Shown: positions 1 to 8,311, counted from the first letter of the stretch. The stretch: DNA of 64,000 nucleotides from Bacillus sp. BP-3 (GCF_028401955.1 NZ_JAQOTJ010000009.1:19809-83808), one strand, 5' to 3'. A program made the numbers and translations. The notes: generated by a model from the letters alone, not told the origin.

Positions 1-402
1 TAAAACAGCTCCAACTGCAAAGTTTGGTGCAATAATTGTACCAACTTGTTTTTCCTTTGCCGTTTCTGTTAATTGTTGTAATTCTTCTTCTGTAAAACCT
101 GTTGTTCCGATAACAGAACGAACTCCTCGTTCTACTGCAAGAGTTACATGTTTTTTTCCGATTTCTGGTGTTGTTAAATCTAGTAAAACATCCGCTTCTA
201 CTTCATCTAAACAAGTATGTAAATCTGTATAAATTGGAGCATCTATGTTAGGTAATCCAGCAATGTCAGAAATTTTCTTTCCACCATGTTTATAATCAAC
301 AGCAGCAACTAAATTGAAATGCGGTGTTCTTTCCATAAGAAGTACCGCCTCTTGCCCCATGCGTCCTCTCGGCCCTGCAATAATTACTTTAATTTCTTTC
401 AT
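1..402 (-). CDS. dapB: 4-hydroxy-tetrahydrodipicolinate reductase, 3' end outside window
   Basis: DapB reduces the dihydrodipicolinate precursor with NAD(P)H in the diaminopimelate/lysine pathway, which also feeds dipicolinate for spores. Only the first 134 or so residues are inside the window. The N-terminus carries the Rossmann nucleotide-binding motif GPRGRMG at residues 10-16, followed by the family's conserved [12 protein letters not shown] and [11 protein letters not shown] segments. The ATG overlaps the stop codon of the upstream MazG-like gene by one base (TAATG), so the two are translationally coupled; the same pairing is found in B. subtilis (ypjD-dapB). The C-terminal catalytic domain lies beyond position 1. 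Confidence 0.95.
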   Translation of the reverse strand, partial: MKEIKVIIAGPRGRMGQEAVLLMERTPHFNLVAAVDYKHGGKKISDIAGLPNIDAPIYTDLHTCLDEVEADVLLDLTTPEIGKKHVTLAVERGVRSVIGTTGFTEEELQQLTETAKEKQVGTIIAPNFAVGAVL

Positions 403-743
403 TATTCTTTCTCTCCCTCATCTTTACGTGTCCAGCGATCTTTATCACGCGTATTAAATTTCTCCATAACTATATTATGAGCTGTTTCTAAATCAATGTT
501 TAAGCTATTTGCCATACAGATCATCACAAATAACACATCACCAAGTTCTTCTTCAATTGTACGCTCTTTTTCTGTACTTTTCTTTGGCTTTTCACCATAA
601 TAATGATTAATTTCCCTTGCAAGCTCTCCCATCTCTTCTGTCAAACGAGCTAGCATCGCAAGCGGACTAAAGTATCCTTCTTTAAATTGACCAATATATG
701 CATCTACTTCCTTTTGCATATCTTTCATTGTTTTTTGTTCCAT
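402..743 (-). CDS. ypjD: MazG-like nucleotide pyrophosphohydrolase (YpjD type)
   Basis: A 113-residue all-helical MazG-superfamily protein, expected to hydrolyse non-canonical or surplus nucleoside triphosphates with Mg2+. The metal-binding pattern is visible: [10 protein letters not shown] near residues 33-42 and a second acidic helix with [16 protein letters not shown] near residues 63-78. I start at the ATG at 743, not the longer upstream reading, because GAGGTG sits 6 bases before it and upstream sequence contains the promoter. It is the first gene of a dapB operon. Fold assignment is firm; the true substrate is not known from sequence. Confidence 0.9.
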   Translation of the reverse strand: MEQKTMKDMQKEVDAYIGQFKEGYFSPLAMLARLTEEMGELAREINHYYGEKPKKSTEKERTIEEELGDVLFVMICMANSLNIDLETAHNIVMEKFNTRDKDRWTRKDEGEKE

Positions 744-771
744 GTTATTCACCTCAAATCCTTCCATTATC

Positions 772-800
772 ATGTTAGCCAATTCATAGCGATTTGACAA
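772..800 (-). promoter_or_regulatory. Sigma-A type promoter of ypjD-dapB
   Basis: On the minus strand TTGTCA is followed after 17 bases by TAACAT, about 30 bases before the MazG-like start codon. The -35 box fits well and the -10 box moderately. No terminator intervenes. Confidence 0.45.
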
Positions 801-890
801 ATGTTATCGCTTATTTATCATGTTTTTGAGGATACCGATTCCCATCTAATCTTGAAGGGACCGTTTCCTCTTTCTCCGTGTGAAGTTTTC

Positions 891-920
891 TTGCCAATTT
901 TTCTATATATTACGTATACT
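891..920 (+). promoter_or_regulatory. Sigma-A type promoter of ypjC
   Basis: TTGCCA (891-896) and TATACT (915-920) are separated by 18 bases, and the start codon lies 48 bases downstream. Both boxes are close to consensus. Confidence 0.55.
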
Positions 921-968
921 ATCCATAAGGACAAGCTAAGATTATCACTACATACTAGGGGGATTCGC

Positions 969-1850
969 ATGAAACTAAATTTAAAAATTCGAAACATTCT
1001 TTTTATTCTAGTTGGTTCCGCTATTTTCTCATTTGGCATCGTTAATATTAATATTGAAAACCATCTAGCAGAAGGTGGTTTTACTGGGATTACATTACTA
1101 CTTTACTTTCTATTTTCACTGGATCCTTCCTATACAAACTTACTTTTAAATATACCAATCTTTTTTATCGGTTGGAAAATGCTTGGTCGTACGACATTTT
1201 TTTATACATTAATCGGAACATTTAGCGTTTCATTATTTCTTTGGGTTTTCCAGCGTTATGATGCGTTTAATTTACATTTGAACTTACAAAACGATATGAC
1301 ACTTGCCGCATTGTTTGCTGGTTTATTTATCGGGGTAGGATTAGGGATTATTTTCAAGTATGGCGGCACAACTGGCGGTGTTGATATTATTGCACGATTA
1401 GCTCATAAATATATCGGCTGGAGTATGGGAAAAACGATGTTTATGTTTGATGCCGTTGTCATTATCTTATCAATCCTTACATATTTATCATACCGAGAAG
1501 GAATGTATACATTAGTTGCTGTCTTTATTGGGGCTAAAGTCATTGATTTTATGCAAGAAGGTGCCTATGCTGCAAAAGGAGCAACAATTATATCTGAGAA
1601 AAATGATGAGATTGCCGAAAAAATTTTATCAGAGATGGACCGCGGAGCAACTTTCTTAAAAGGAATCGGTACATACACAAAAATGGAACGACACGTTTTA
1701 TATTGCGTCGTTGCGAAAAATGAAATTGTAAAACTAAAAAGTATTATTACATCTGTTGATCCTCATGCCTTCGTTGCTGTAAGTGATGTGCATGATGTTG
1801 TTGGGGAAGGATTTACGCTTGATGAGAACAAAAATCCGTTACATAATTAA
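969..1850 (+). CDS. ypjC: YitT-family membrane protein with C-terminal DUF2179
   Basis: A 293-residue integral membrane protein. Five or six hydrophobic segments fill residues 1-190 (including the glycine-rich stretch KYGGTTGGVD near residue 133), followed by a cytoplasmic DUF2179 domain of about 85 residues that includes the pattern ERHVLYCVV. Function in this family is unproven; transporter-like roles have been proposed. An in-frame reading reaches back to 801, but AGGGGGGA lies 6 bases before the ATG at 969, which is also where the hydrophobic protein begins. The gene is divergent from the ypjD-dapB operon. Confidence 0.9.
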   Translation: MKLNLKIRNILFILVGSAIFSFGIVNINIENHLAEGGFTGITLLLYFLFSLDPSYTNLLLNIPIFFIGWKMLGRTTFFYTLIGTFSVSLFLWVFQRYDAFNLHLNLQNDMTLAALFAGLFIGVGLGIIFKYGGTTGGVDIIARLAHKYIGWSMGKTMFMFDAVVIILSILTYLSYREGMYTLVAVFIGAKVIDFMQEGAYAAKGATIISEKNDEIAEKILSEMDRGATFLKGIGTYTKMERHVLYCVVAKNEIVKLKSIITSVDPHAFVAVSDVHDVVGEGFTLDENKNPLHN

Positions 1851-1874
1851 CTATACAAATTTTTAAAAAGAATA

Positions 1875-1942
1875 TAAAAAACCTTTCTTTTCGGGGTGGA
1901 CCAGAGCCTTTGGCCGTGCATAGGAGCGGTCAGGGCCTTTTT
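1875..1942 (+). repeat. Dispersed repeat family B, copy 1
   Basis: This stretch shares the order 'ctttctttt..gg' then 'tctggccgtgcatagaagcggtcag' (with mismatches) with 16318-16385 and, reversed, 29518-29576. It has a GC-rich core in an AT-rich spacer and no reading frame. It lies between the converging ypjC and uracil-DNA glycosylase genes. Confidence 0.6.
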
Positions 1943-1943
1943 T

Positions 1944-1984
1944 AAGCCACCACTTCAAACGTGTTAGCGTTTAAGTCGTGGCTA
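1944..1984. terminator. Hairpin between converging ypjC and udg genes
   Basis: An imperfect inverted repeat pairs AGCCAC-CACTT-CAAACG with CGTTT-AAGT-CGTGGCT around a six-base loop. There is no clear T-run on the right side, while TTTTTT lies directly left of it (on the plus strand it ends the repeat copy), so a terminator role is plausible only in part. Confidence 0.4.
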
Positions 1985-1991
1985 AGTTGAC

Positions 1992-2624
1992 CTAAATATG
2001 CTCCCTTAATTTCTCTAAATCCTCATGAATTAAATCCAATAAACTGCGATTATAAAAAATGGAAGCGGGATGAAACGTCGGAAAAATAGGATAGGCTTTC
2101 TCTGTCCAAGTATAGGTTGTGCTATTAGAATTTGCTAGTCGCCGAACAGGTTGAATAAACAATTGACCGTGCACCTCTGACACCTTTTTGTCTGAACCAA
2201 CTAAACGTTTAAGGGCAATGTTTCCTAGCGTAACAATAATAGGTGCTTGAATATGTTCAATTTCGTAATCTAAAACGAGAGCATGAGCAAGTATTTCCTG
2301 CTGATTTGGCGTACGGTTGTACTTACGCTTCACAATTTCTCCGTTCCGTTCTCGTTTCTCACCCCATTTATACGGACGACTACGTACTGCACTCGTAATG
2401 TATACTTCTTCCCTTGTTACACCAATTCGCTTAAGAAAATCTATAAGCTGTTTACCGGCTCTTCCGCTAAAAGGTATCCCGTTATGAATTTCTGTTTCGC
2501 CTGGCGCTTCTCCTACGAGCATCATTTTTGGATTTTGCGGCCCTTGTCCATACACAAAGCCTTCAACAGGATAGGGAGACATTCGCTCTCTCGCTTGCTC
2601 TACCAATCCCTCTGGATATTTCAT
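1992..2624 (-). CDS. Uracil-DNA glycosylase superfamily protein without Fe-S cysteines
   Basis: A 210-residue protein with the two signature motifs of the family 4-like uracil-DNA glycosylases: GEAPGETE near residue 39, followed by GIPFSGRAGK, and the late HPAS motif near residue 189. It would excise uracil from DNA. No cysteine occurs anywhere in the protein, so the 4Fe-4S cluster that defines classical family 4 enzymes cannot form. I place the start at the ATG at 2624 because GGAGGTG stands 6 bases upstream; the longer reading begins inside that site. Other base-repair specificities are possible. Confidence 0.85.
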   Translation of the reverse strand: MKYPEGLVEQARERMSPYPVEGFVYGQGPQNPKMMLVGEAPGETEIHNGIPFSGRAGKQLIDFLKRIGVTREEVYITSAVRSRPYKWGEKRERNGEIVKRKYNRTPNQQEILAHALVLDYEIEHIQAPIIVTLGNIALKRLVGSDKKVSEVHGQLFIQPVRRLANSNSTTYTWTEKAYPIFPTFHPASIFYNRSLLDLIHEDLEKLREHI

Positions 2625-2793
2625 GTTTATCACCTCCTGCACGGTTTATTTTGATTGAAACCCGATTCTTTTAATACTATGAAATGTCTATAAACATGGA
2701 ACCTACTTCCTAAAACTCGAATTAAACAAGCGATATTCTGTCTTTGAAAGTAACATGATAACTACCCGTTTCCTTACATTTCTCCGCTAATTG

Positions 2794-2943
2794 TTATCTT
2801 CCTCCAGCACCGTATTCTCGAATATACTGGAATTCATCTCTTGTTAGTACTTTCATACTAACTAACTGGACTTGTTCATATGGTAATTCAATACTATGTT
2901 TTATACTAGGTGACGGGACAAAAGAAAAAAGACTATCAAAATC
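2794..2943 (-). pseudogene. Possible coding remnant, unknown family
   Basis: The 327-base gap between the glycosylase and the zinc peptidase holds one open minus-strand frame of about 50 codons, ending at TAA (2794-2796). Its last 20 codons from an ATG at 2856 read MKVLTRDEFQYIREYGAGGR and look coding in composition. No ribosome site precedes that ATG, and the same frame stays open for another 23 codons after the stop (to 2722). I read it as a decayed gene end; I do not recognise the family. A non-coding origin is also possible. Confidence 0.3.
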
Positions 2944-2951
2944 AATAGTCT

Positions 2952-3638
2952 TTAATCATCGTTACGTTGCATTCCTGTATAAATTAATACAAGACGAAGT
3001 AATTCAAATACCGCTACGGCCGCTGCTGCGACGTACGTAAGAGCTGCTGCATTTAATACTTTACGAGCTTGTCCATATTCATCCGTTGATACAATTCCAA
3101 GTGTTTCAATTTGCTGCATTGCACGTTTTGATGCATCAAATTCAACTGGCAATGTAATAAGTTGGAATAACACACCTGCTGCCATTAGGATAATCCCTAA
3201 GAACAATAAGTTTGCCATATGCGCAAACATACCGATCATAATGAAAACCCATGACATATTTGAACCAAAATTTGCAACAGGAACAAGTGAATGACGGAAA
3301 CGCATAAAGTTATAATCTTTTGCATCTTGAATCGCATGTCCAACTTCGTGTGCAGCTACCGCTGTCCCTGCTACAGAATGACCATAATAGTTATCTGGTG
3401 ATAAACGAACTGTTTTCGATCTTGGGTCATAATGGTCAGATAAATGTCCTGGCGTTTCTTCTACCGCTATATTGTACAAACCATTCTCATCTAAAATCTT
3501 ACGAGCCACTTCTGCTCCTGTCATACCAGAAGTTGAATACACTTGTGAGTATTTACTATATGCGCTGCGTACTCTAGACTGTGCATACATCGGTATGATC
3601 ATGATGATAGCAAAGTAAATTAAATAGAAACCCATCAT
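2952..3638 (-). CDS. YugP-like membrane zinc metallopeptidase
   Basis: A 228-residue membrane protein with an N-terminal anchor, the zinc peptidase motif HEVGH (in VAAHEVGHAIQDA, near residues 97-101) and two or three hydrophobic segments after it (around residues 125-165 and 195-220). The pattern SVAGTAVAAHEVGHA is typical of the neutral zinc metallopeptidase family represented by B. subtilis YugP. Substrate is unknown. GGGAGG precedes two successive ATGs; the second (3635) has the more usual spacing, so the protein may start one codon later. The gene sits alone between ypjB and the remnant at 2.8 kb. Confidence 0.85.
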   Translation of the reverse strand: MMGFYLIYFAIIMIIPMYAQSRVRSAYSKYSQVYSTSGMTGAEVARKILDENGLYNIAVEETPGHLSDHYDPRSKTVRLSPDNYYGHSVAGTAVAAHEVGHAIQDAKDYNFMRFRHSLVPVANFGSNMSWVFIMIGMFAHMANLLFLGIILMAAGVLFQLITLPVEFDASKRAMQQIETLGIVSTDEYGQARKVLNAAALTYVAAAAVAVFELLRLVLIYTGMQRNDD

Positions 3639-3755
3639 GAACCTCCCATAAATTTTTGTTAATAGTAATAACCATTTTATTTTCTTCCCATCATATTGTC
3701 AACAAAGAAACCTTACAACATCGTTTCTATTTTTCACTTCGTTTGAAAAACAGAC

Positions 3756-4538
3756 TTATCTATTTTTGGAATGCAACGTACTTTTTTGTTTATCTTTTTC
3801 TCCTTTATATTTTCTCCAGCCAACATACGTTAATGTAAAAATAATAATGCCACCAGTTACAGTCATAAACCATATGAGTGAAGAATCTACTTCATCCTTT
3901 TTCGCTGTACGAAAAATTTTTTTCAAATCATCTTTTATAATTTTCACTTGTGTTTGTCCGCTCTTATTTTGGATCATCATATAACGAAATTCATCTAAGT
4001 ACGACAAATGAGAATTCACACGTTGCAACTCTTCTTCAGGCAAATCAATCATTAAACTTGGATAAACAATATCAAATTCATGCAAAAATACGTTTAATGC
4101 TTGTTGAAAACGGTCATGTTCTTCCTTTTGCAGTGCATTTTCAATTTTCCCAAATGCACTCATCACATTTTCTTCTCGTTCCATCCAAAGCGGCTGATAT
4201 TTCGACACTTCTGCATCCAACACAAGACGAAGTGCGATCACATCATCTATTTTTATTTGTTTATTAATCCCTTGACCTTCTAATGATTGCAATGCTTTAT
4301 CATAAGCAAGAGAAATCACACGAATATGCTCCGGTTCTATTTTCTTTTTTTTCTCAGCATTTAAAAATTGCTGAGAAAAATGCGTTAATAGTTGTGTCGC
4401 TTTGTCATATTCTTCTTGTTTTACAAATTGGAGTGAGTCATCTAACAACCCCGTTAACTCATTCCAGGTAGCTGCATATATCCGAATAGGAAACAATATA
4501 AACATAAACGCTATAATTCCAGCTAATACTTTTTTCAT
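3756..4538 (-). CDS. ypjB: Sporulation protein YpjB
   Basis: A 260-residue protein with an N-terminal signal (residues 1-22, ending near IYAATW), a long, charged helical exterior domain, and one C-terminal membrane helix (about residues 219-240, WFMTVTGGIIIFTLTYVGW) followed by a lysine-rich tail. This layout and the position next to ypjA and qcrC match YpjB of B. subtilis, a sporulation-associated family with no known mechanism. GGGGGGA lies 5 bases before the ATG at 4538, which decides the start; the longer upstream reading lacks a ribosome site. Confidence 0.85.
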   Translation of the reverse strand: MKKVLAGIIAFMFILFPIRIYAATWNELTGLLDDSLQFVKQEEYDKATQLLTHFSQQFLNAEKKKKIEPEHIRVISLAYDKALQSLEGQGINKQIKIDDVIALRLVLDAEVSKYQPLWMEREENVMSAFGKIENALQKEEHDRFQQALNVFLHEFDIVYPSLMIDLPEEELQRVNSHLSYLDEFRYMMIQNKSGQTQVKIIKDDLKKIFRTAKKDEVDSSLIWFMTVTGGIIIFTLTYVGWRKYKGEKDKQKSTLHSKNR

Positions 4539-4623
4539 TCTTGTCCCCCCTATAGCTTCTAGTACAATATATGAACTAGTGGACAAGAATAGACCTTGAA
4601 CCGCTCCCAATTAAAGTGAACGT

Positions 4624-5322
4624 TTACTTTTCCGTTGTGGCGTTACGAATTCCTGTATACACTCCTCTCTTTTTCATAAAAAAACGATATAAACTATAAC
4701 AACAAGCACTCCCAAATAGAATTAGTAATAAAATTATACAGGCTGCATGCATAAAGAATTGTTCTGGCAACATACGAATAATAGGATCAGTCTCTGGGTC
4801 AAACAACCAATAATCGTTTTGAAAAAGAAGTTCATGAAAAAATACAAAACTCTTTTCAAAATTGATTGAGATTGGGAGTATGAGTACAATCGGGAAGACA
4901 ATTGTATGAATCGCTGCATAGAACAAAAACTTTTCCCTTTGTTTTCGTATTAGATAAACTCCCCCAATAAAAGATATACAAATACCTATATACATAGCAT
5001 ATTGAATTGCAACAAGAATATTTTTCACATCAACAAAATGAATTCTTCCCTTCTCAGACATTTCTAAAGTTGGGAAATGTAATGGTTTATTATAAAAAGG
5101 AGAAAGGTAACTAATAAGCGCATCATAATTTTGAATAATTGCTTCTTTTGTCATATTTGCCATTTGCGGTATATTTAACATGTCAATCTCTACGTAATAA
5201 ATCCCTTTCCCATATACAACACACATAACTGCAATTGAGAAAATACTAAAAGCAATACAAAAAGGAACAATACATACTAAGGTCCCATTCCAAATTTTCG
5301 AATATATGCTATGTGAATTCAT
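4624..5322 (-). CDS. DUF1461 (TIGR01906-type) integral membrane protein
   Basis: A 232-residue protein with four membrane segments: residues about 15-38, 110-130, 140-165 and 195-220. Between the last two is the family pattern FFHELLFQNDYW...DPIIRMLP, which marks the DUF1461/TIGR01906 family; no function is known. The N-terminus at ATG 5322 follows GGGGCAGAGG; the longer upstream reading runs into a repeat element and is rejected. The gene lies between ypjA and ypjB, which are adjacent in B. subtilis, so it is an insertion relative to that genome. The repeat at 5348-5485 ends only 26 bases before its start. Confidence 0.8.
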   Translation of the reverse strand: MNSHSIYSKIWNGTLVCIVPFCIAFSIFSIAVMCVVYGKGIYYVEIDMLNIPQMANMTKEAIIQNYDALISYLSPFYNKPLHFPTLEMSEKGRIHFVDVKNILVAIQYAMYIGICISFIGGVYLIRKQREKFLFYAAIHTIVFPIVLILPISINFEKSFVFFHELLFQNDYWLFDPETDPIIRMLPEQFFMHAACIILLLILFGSACCYSLYRFFMKKRGVYTGIRNATTEK

Positions 5323-5347
5323 TCCTCTGCCCCATTCCTTATTTATA

Positions 5348-5485
5348 TTTATCCCGCTATTCGTGGACAGTAAGACCCCAAAAATGAAAAATCTAGGTGC
5401 GAGATAACTGCCCGTTATAGCCCGATTAGTCGGGCTTTCCATCAATGGGGGATGAATCCCCTCCCTGATGGAAGTTTCGCCTTAT
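5348..5485 (+). repeat. bcr-like repeat (family A), copy ending on ypjA stop
   Basis: The element starts TTTATCCCGCTATTCGTGG, has the middle block 'gagataactgcccg..cccgatt', a G/C-rich hairpin and the right end GAAGTTTCGCCTTAT. The final TTAT contains the ypjA stop codon (5482-5484, complement TAA). It separates ypjA from the DUF1461 gene. Confidence 0.8.
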
Positions 5486-6105
5486 AAAGAAAGCGTTAAT
5501 CTTTTCTCTCTTAGACAAAAATAGTATGTAGTAGTCAAAACAACGATACTAAGCCAAAATGTAAAATAGCCAATTTGGCGATCATACATATACATAACAC
5601 TGTATTTCGGCATTTGTCCCCATACATAATCGACAACATCATTATGTAATGTCCAAATAACTGCAATGATAAAATGCCAATATTTCATTCGATAAAATGG
5701 TGCGTATAAAAGCCCTTGTACAGCCATTGCCATATGAAAAACAATAAGTATATATCCTTCTATTCCAATATACCCCGTTACAATAAGAGTTAATACATTT
5801 ACTACAACGGCCCAAATCCCATATTTGACTAATGTGACAACTGCTAACACTTCCATTAAACCCCAATTTTTCTTTTTTATAAACGCAATTAATACAAAAA
5901 CAAAAAACAAACTTGCTGTTGGACTATCTGGAACAAACGGCCAAAAAATAGCCGGTGTTTCTACCAACTGATTTTTATACCAAATATACCCATAAATTGT
6001 TCCTAAAATATTAATAATGAGCAAAAGCCATAGAAAGGAACGTTGTCTTAATAACAAATATATATATACCAAATAGACATACCTCAACTTTCCAAAAATG
6101 AACAT
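5482..6105 (-). CDS. ypjA: DUF1405 membrane protein YpjA
   Basis: About 207 residues with six hydrophobic segments. LLLIINILGTIYGYIWY, IFWPFVPDSPTASLFF and the conserved HNDVVDY are typical of the DUF1405 family; function unknown. The start is uncertain: no strong ribosome site precedes the ATG at 6105, a TTG 33 bases downstream has GAGG at 9 bases, and the open frame upstream of 6105 runs into repeat-derived sequence. Its stop codon is the end of a repeat copy. Position next to qcrC is as in B. subtilis. Confidence 0.8.
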   Translation of the reverse strand: MFIFGKLRYVYLVYIYLLLRQRSFLWLLLIINILGTIYGYIWYKNQLVETPAIFWPFVPDSPTASLFFVFVLIAFIKKKNWGLMEVLAVVTLVKYGIWAVVVNVLTLIVTGYIGIEGYILIVFHMAMAVQGLLYAPFYRMKYWHFIIAVIWTLHNDVVDYVWGQMPKYSVMYMYDRQIGYFTFWLSIVVLTTTYYFCLREKRLTLSL

Positions 6106-6146
6106 CTCTATAATCCATGAACCGTAACAAGAATGCATTGTGCTAC

Positions 6147-6191
6147 CATTAACGGAAGAGTAGCCTCGCACTGATAGAGGTTTCACTTTAT
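6147..6191 (+). repeat. Family A repeat, right-end fragment upstream of ypjA
   Basis: The segment ends 'ctgatagaggtttcactttat', the standard right end of the family, but the left end is missing or decayed. It covers the sequence where a ypjA promoter or longer start would be. Confidence 0.55.
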
Positions 6192-6212
6192 TATAGCAAA
6201 TTCCCTGCGTAA

Positions 6213-6244
6213 AATAGAAAAACTGACTACAAAGTTGTAGTCAG
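6213..6244 (-). terminator. Terminator of qcrABC
   Basis: CTGACTACAA (6223-6232) and TTGTAGTCAG (6235-6244) form a perfect 10-base-pair stem with a two-base gap. On the minus strand it is followed by TTTTTCTATTTT. Confidence 0.85.
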
Positions 6245-6250
6245 CTCTCA

Positions 6251-6319
6251 TTTATCCCGATTGGGCAAGCTTTCTATCATTAGTGGGATGCCCCCCCACT
6301 AATGGAGGTTTCACTTTAT
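6251..6319 (+). repeat. Family A repeat, shortened copy ending on qcrC stop
   Basis: Starts TTTATCCCGATTGGG and ends 'ggaggtttcactttat', with the hairpin 'tagtggg..cccccccacta' between. The terminal TTTAT (6315-6319) contains the qcrC stop codon (6316-6318). It lies between that stop codon and the terminator at 6213-6244. Confidence 0.75.
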
Positions 6320-7083
6320 TTTTTATTGTATTTCTCGATAAATTCCGATAATTTCTTCATCTCTTCATCCGTTCCTTTAAAAACGCCTTTTGGCATTGCA
6401 CCTTTTCCCTCTTTTGCAATTTTCGCAATTTCTTCTGGCTTTAACGTCAAGTTTTGCAATGCTGGTGCAGCTGCTCCCCCTTGCAAGTTTTCACCGTGAC
6501 ATGTTAAACATGTATTTTTTTGCATAATTTTATAACCGTCATCATTTTTATCAACTTGTACCGTTTTTACAATTGCACCTTGCTTTTTCGCCGCTGCCCA
6601 ATCATGCGTGGCAACAGATTCCCATGTTAGAAAAACGATAGATGCCAACGCTAACAGCATAAATCCTGTTGCAACTGGACGTTTAAACGGACCTCGTTCT
6701 GGCCCCCGGTCAAGAAATGGAGCAAGTAATAATGCGCCAAATGCGATACCCGGCATAATAAATGCACCAATGACCGTATACGGACCAGATGCATAAGAAT
6801 ACTTAAGCAATTGATACAGAAATAAGAAATACCAGTCTGGAAGTGGTATATATCCTGTATCTGTAGGATCTGCAATTCTTTCTAATGGCGATGGATGCGC
6901 CACTGTCAAACAAAGATAGCCAATTAAAAAGACGGCACCAACCATCCACTCTTTTAATAAAAAGTTTGGCCAAAATGCTTCTGTTTTCCCAGGATACTCC
7001 GAGTAATCTTTTGGAATATTCGGTTTTCTAACAGCAGGTACCCGCGAATCTCCGACAAACTTCATCCCTTTGCCGCGATGCAT
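6316..7083 (-). CDS. qcrC: Menaquinol:cytochrome c reductase, cytochrome b/c subunit QcrC
   Basis: A 255-residue fusion typical of Bacillus bc complexes. Residues 45-180 correspond to the subunit IV-like half of cytochrome b (three or four membrane helices, with the quinone-site pattern PDWYFLF), and the C-terminal 80 residues form a cytochrome c domain with the haem motif CLTCH and a candidate axial methionine in GAMPKG. It passes electrons from the Rieske protein to cytochrome c on the outside face. AGGAGGGAG precedes the ATG by 4 bases. It follows qcrB by 40 bases and closes the operon. Confidence 0.96.
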   Translation of the reverse strand: MHRGKGMKFVGDSRVPAVRKPNIPKDYSEYPGKTEAFWPNFLLKEWMVGAVFLIGYLCLTVAHPSPLERIADPTDTGYIPLPDWYFLFLYQLLKYSYASGPYTVIGAFIMPGIAFGALLLAPFLDRGPERGPFKRPVATGFMLLALASIVFLTWESVATHDWAAAKKQGAIVKTVQVDKNDDGYKIMQKNTCLTCHGENLQGGAAAPALQNLTLKPEEIAKIAKEGKGAMPKGVFKGTDEEMKKLSEFIEKYNKK

Positions 7084-7123
7084 AGTCTCCCTCCTTTAAT
7101 TATATTCTTTAAGTTTAATAATC

Positions 7124-7798
7124 TTATAGTGGACCAGAAATACCTTGTTTGCGAATCATGATGAAGTGAACTGCCATTAATCCTAGAAGTGCAGCTGGCA
7201 AGAAGAATACGTGAATAGCAAAGAAGCGAGTTAATGTTTGGGCACCGACAATTTCGGAGTGGCCGGCAAGCAACGTTTTTACATAGGGTCCAATAAGTGG
7301 TGTTTGTTCTGCAATTTGAATCCCTACTTTTGTTGCGAATAATGCCTTCATATCCCATGGTAATAAATATCCTGTAAAACCTAATCCTAACATAACAAAG
7401 AAAATAAGAACGCCGACAATCCAGTTTAATTCACGAGGCTTTTTATAAGCACCTTGAAAGAAAACTCGAAGTGTATGTAAAAACATCATCACGATAACGA
7501 GACTTGCTCCCCAGTGATGCATACCGCGAACAATTTGTCCATATGCCACTTCATTTTGTAGGTAATAGACAGATTCCCACGCATTTTTAATATCTGGTAC
7601 ATAATACATTGTCAAAAACATTCCTGATAAAATTTGAATAACAGTTATAAAAAATGTAAGACCTCCAAAGCAGTAAACAAAGGCAGAAAAGTGATGCGCT
7701 GGGTTTACATGTTCCGGCACTTCATGGTCTGCAATATCGCGCCACAAGGGCGTAATATCAAGCCGTTCATCTACCCAATCATAAATTTTATTTAACAT
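7124..7798 (-). CDS. qcrB: Menaquinol:cytochrome c reductase, cytochrome b subunit QcrB
   Basis: A 224-residue b6-type cytochrome with four membrane helices carrying the paired haem-ligand histidines (in GMHHWGAS, FLHTLRV, FFAIHVFF and MAVHFIM). The cysteine in YCFGG near residue 43 corresponds to the covalent haem attachment site of b6-type proteins. It forms the quinol-oxidising core of the bc complex. The stop codon of qcrA directly abuts its ATG (TAGATG), so the two are coupled. Confidence 0.96.
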   Translation of the reverse strand: MLNKIYDWVDERLDITPLWRDIADHEVPEHVNPAHHFSAFVYCFGGLTFFITVIQILSGMFLTMYYVPDIKNAWESVYYLQNEVAYGQIVRGMHHWGASLVIVMMFLHTLRVFFQGAYKKPRELNWIVGVLIFFVMLGLGFTGYLLPWDMKALFATKVGIQIAEQTPLIGPYVKTLLAGHSEIVGAQTLTRFFAIHVFFLPAALLGLMAVHFIMIRKQGISGPL

Positions 7799-8311
7799 CT
7801 ACTTTGCCCCCCCTTGTGGCTTCGCTTTACCTAAATAAAGCGTTCCATCTTTCACCTTTGACTCATACACATCAAGCGGCGCAAGCGGCGGTGTTCCCTT
7901 TATGTTCTTTCCATCTTTCGTATAACGCCCCCCGTGACACGGGCAATAAAATTGATTTGGATGTGCCTTGTCCGAATTCCAGTTTACTGTACATCCTAAA
8001 TGCTTACAAATTGGGGAGAATGCCACAATGTCTCCGCTTTCATCTTTGTGTACCCACGCTGACTTTGGTTCTTCTGATTTATACCAACCGTCAACTTGCT
8101 TTACCTTAAAATCGAAGCGTTTCGGTTCAGCCGTAATATCTTTCACTTGCGCGACCGCAACCATTTCCCCCCCTGCTTCTTTCCTTAGAACTGGGTCAAG
8201 CGCAAAACGCGTCATTGGCATTAAAATCCCCGCCGCCATAAATCCTCCTACACCTGTAAGAGTGTAGTTTAAAAACTGTCTTCTTGACACCCTATGTTCT
8301 CTCTCACTCAC
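7799..8311 (-). CDS. qcrA: Menaquinol:cytochrome c reductase, Rieske iron-sulfur subunit QcrA
   Basis: A 170-residue Rieske protein. A twin-arginine-like N-terminus (SRRQF) leads into one membrane anchor (residues 12-32), and the 2Fe-2S ligands are in CKHLGC and CPCHGG near residues 101-125. It accepts electrons from menaquinol and passes them to cytochrome c. The start codon is GTG, preceded by GGGGGGAAA. It is first in qcrABC, with a good promoter upstream at 8386-8414. Confidence 0.96.
   Translation of the reverse strand: MSEREHRVSRRQFLNYTLTGVGGFMAAGILMPMTRFALDPVLRKEAGGEMVAVAQVKDITAEPKRFDFKVKQVDGWYKSEEPKSAWVHKDESGDIVAFSPICKHLGCTVNWNSDKAHPNQFYCPCHGGRYTKDGKNIKGTPPLAPLDVYESKVKDGTLYLGKAKPQGGAK

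Noticed and set aside
801-968. N-terminal extension of YpjC
   Set aside because: The region holds the promoter and the ribosome site for the ATG at 969; the extension is not hydrophobic or family-like.
5323-5445. N-terminal extension of the DUF1461 protein
   Set aside because: The extension is translated repeat sequence (5348 onward) and lacks a ribosome site.
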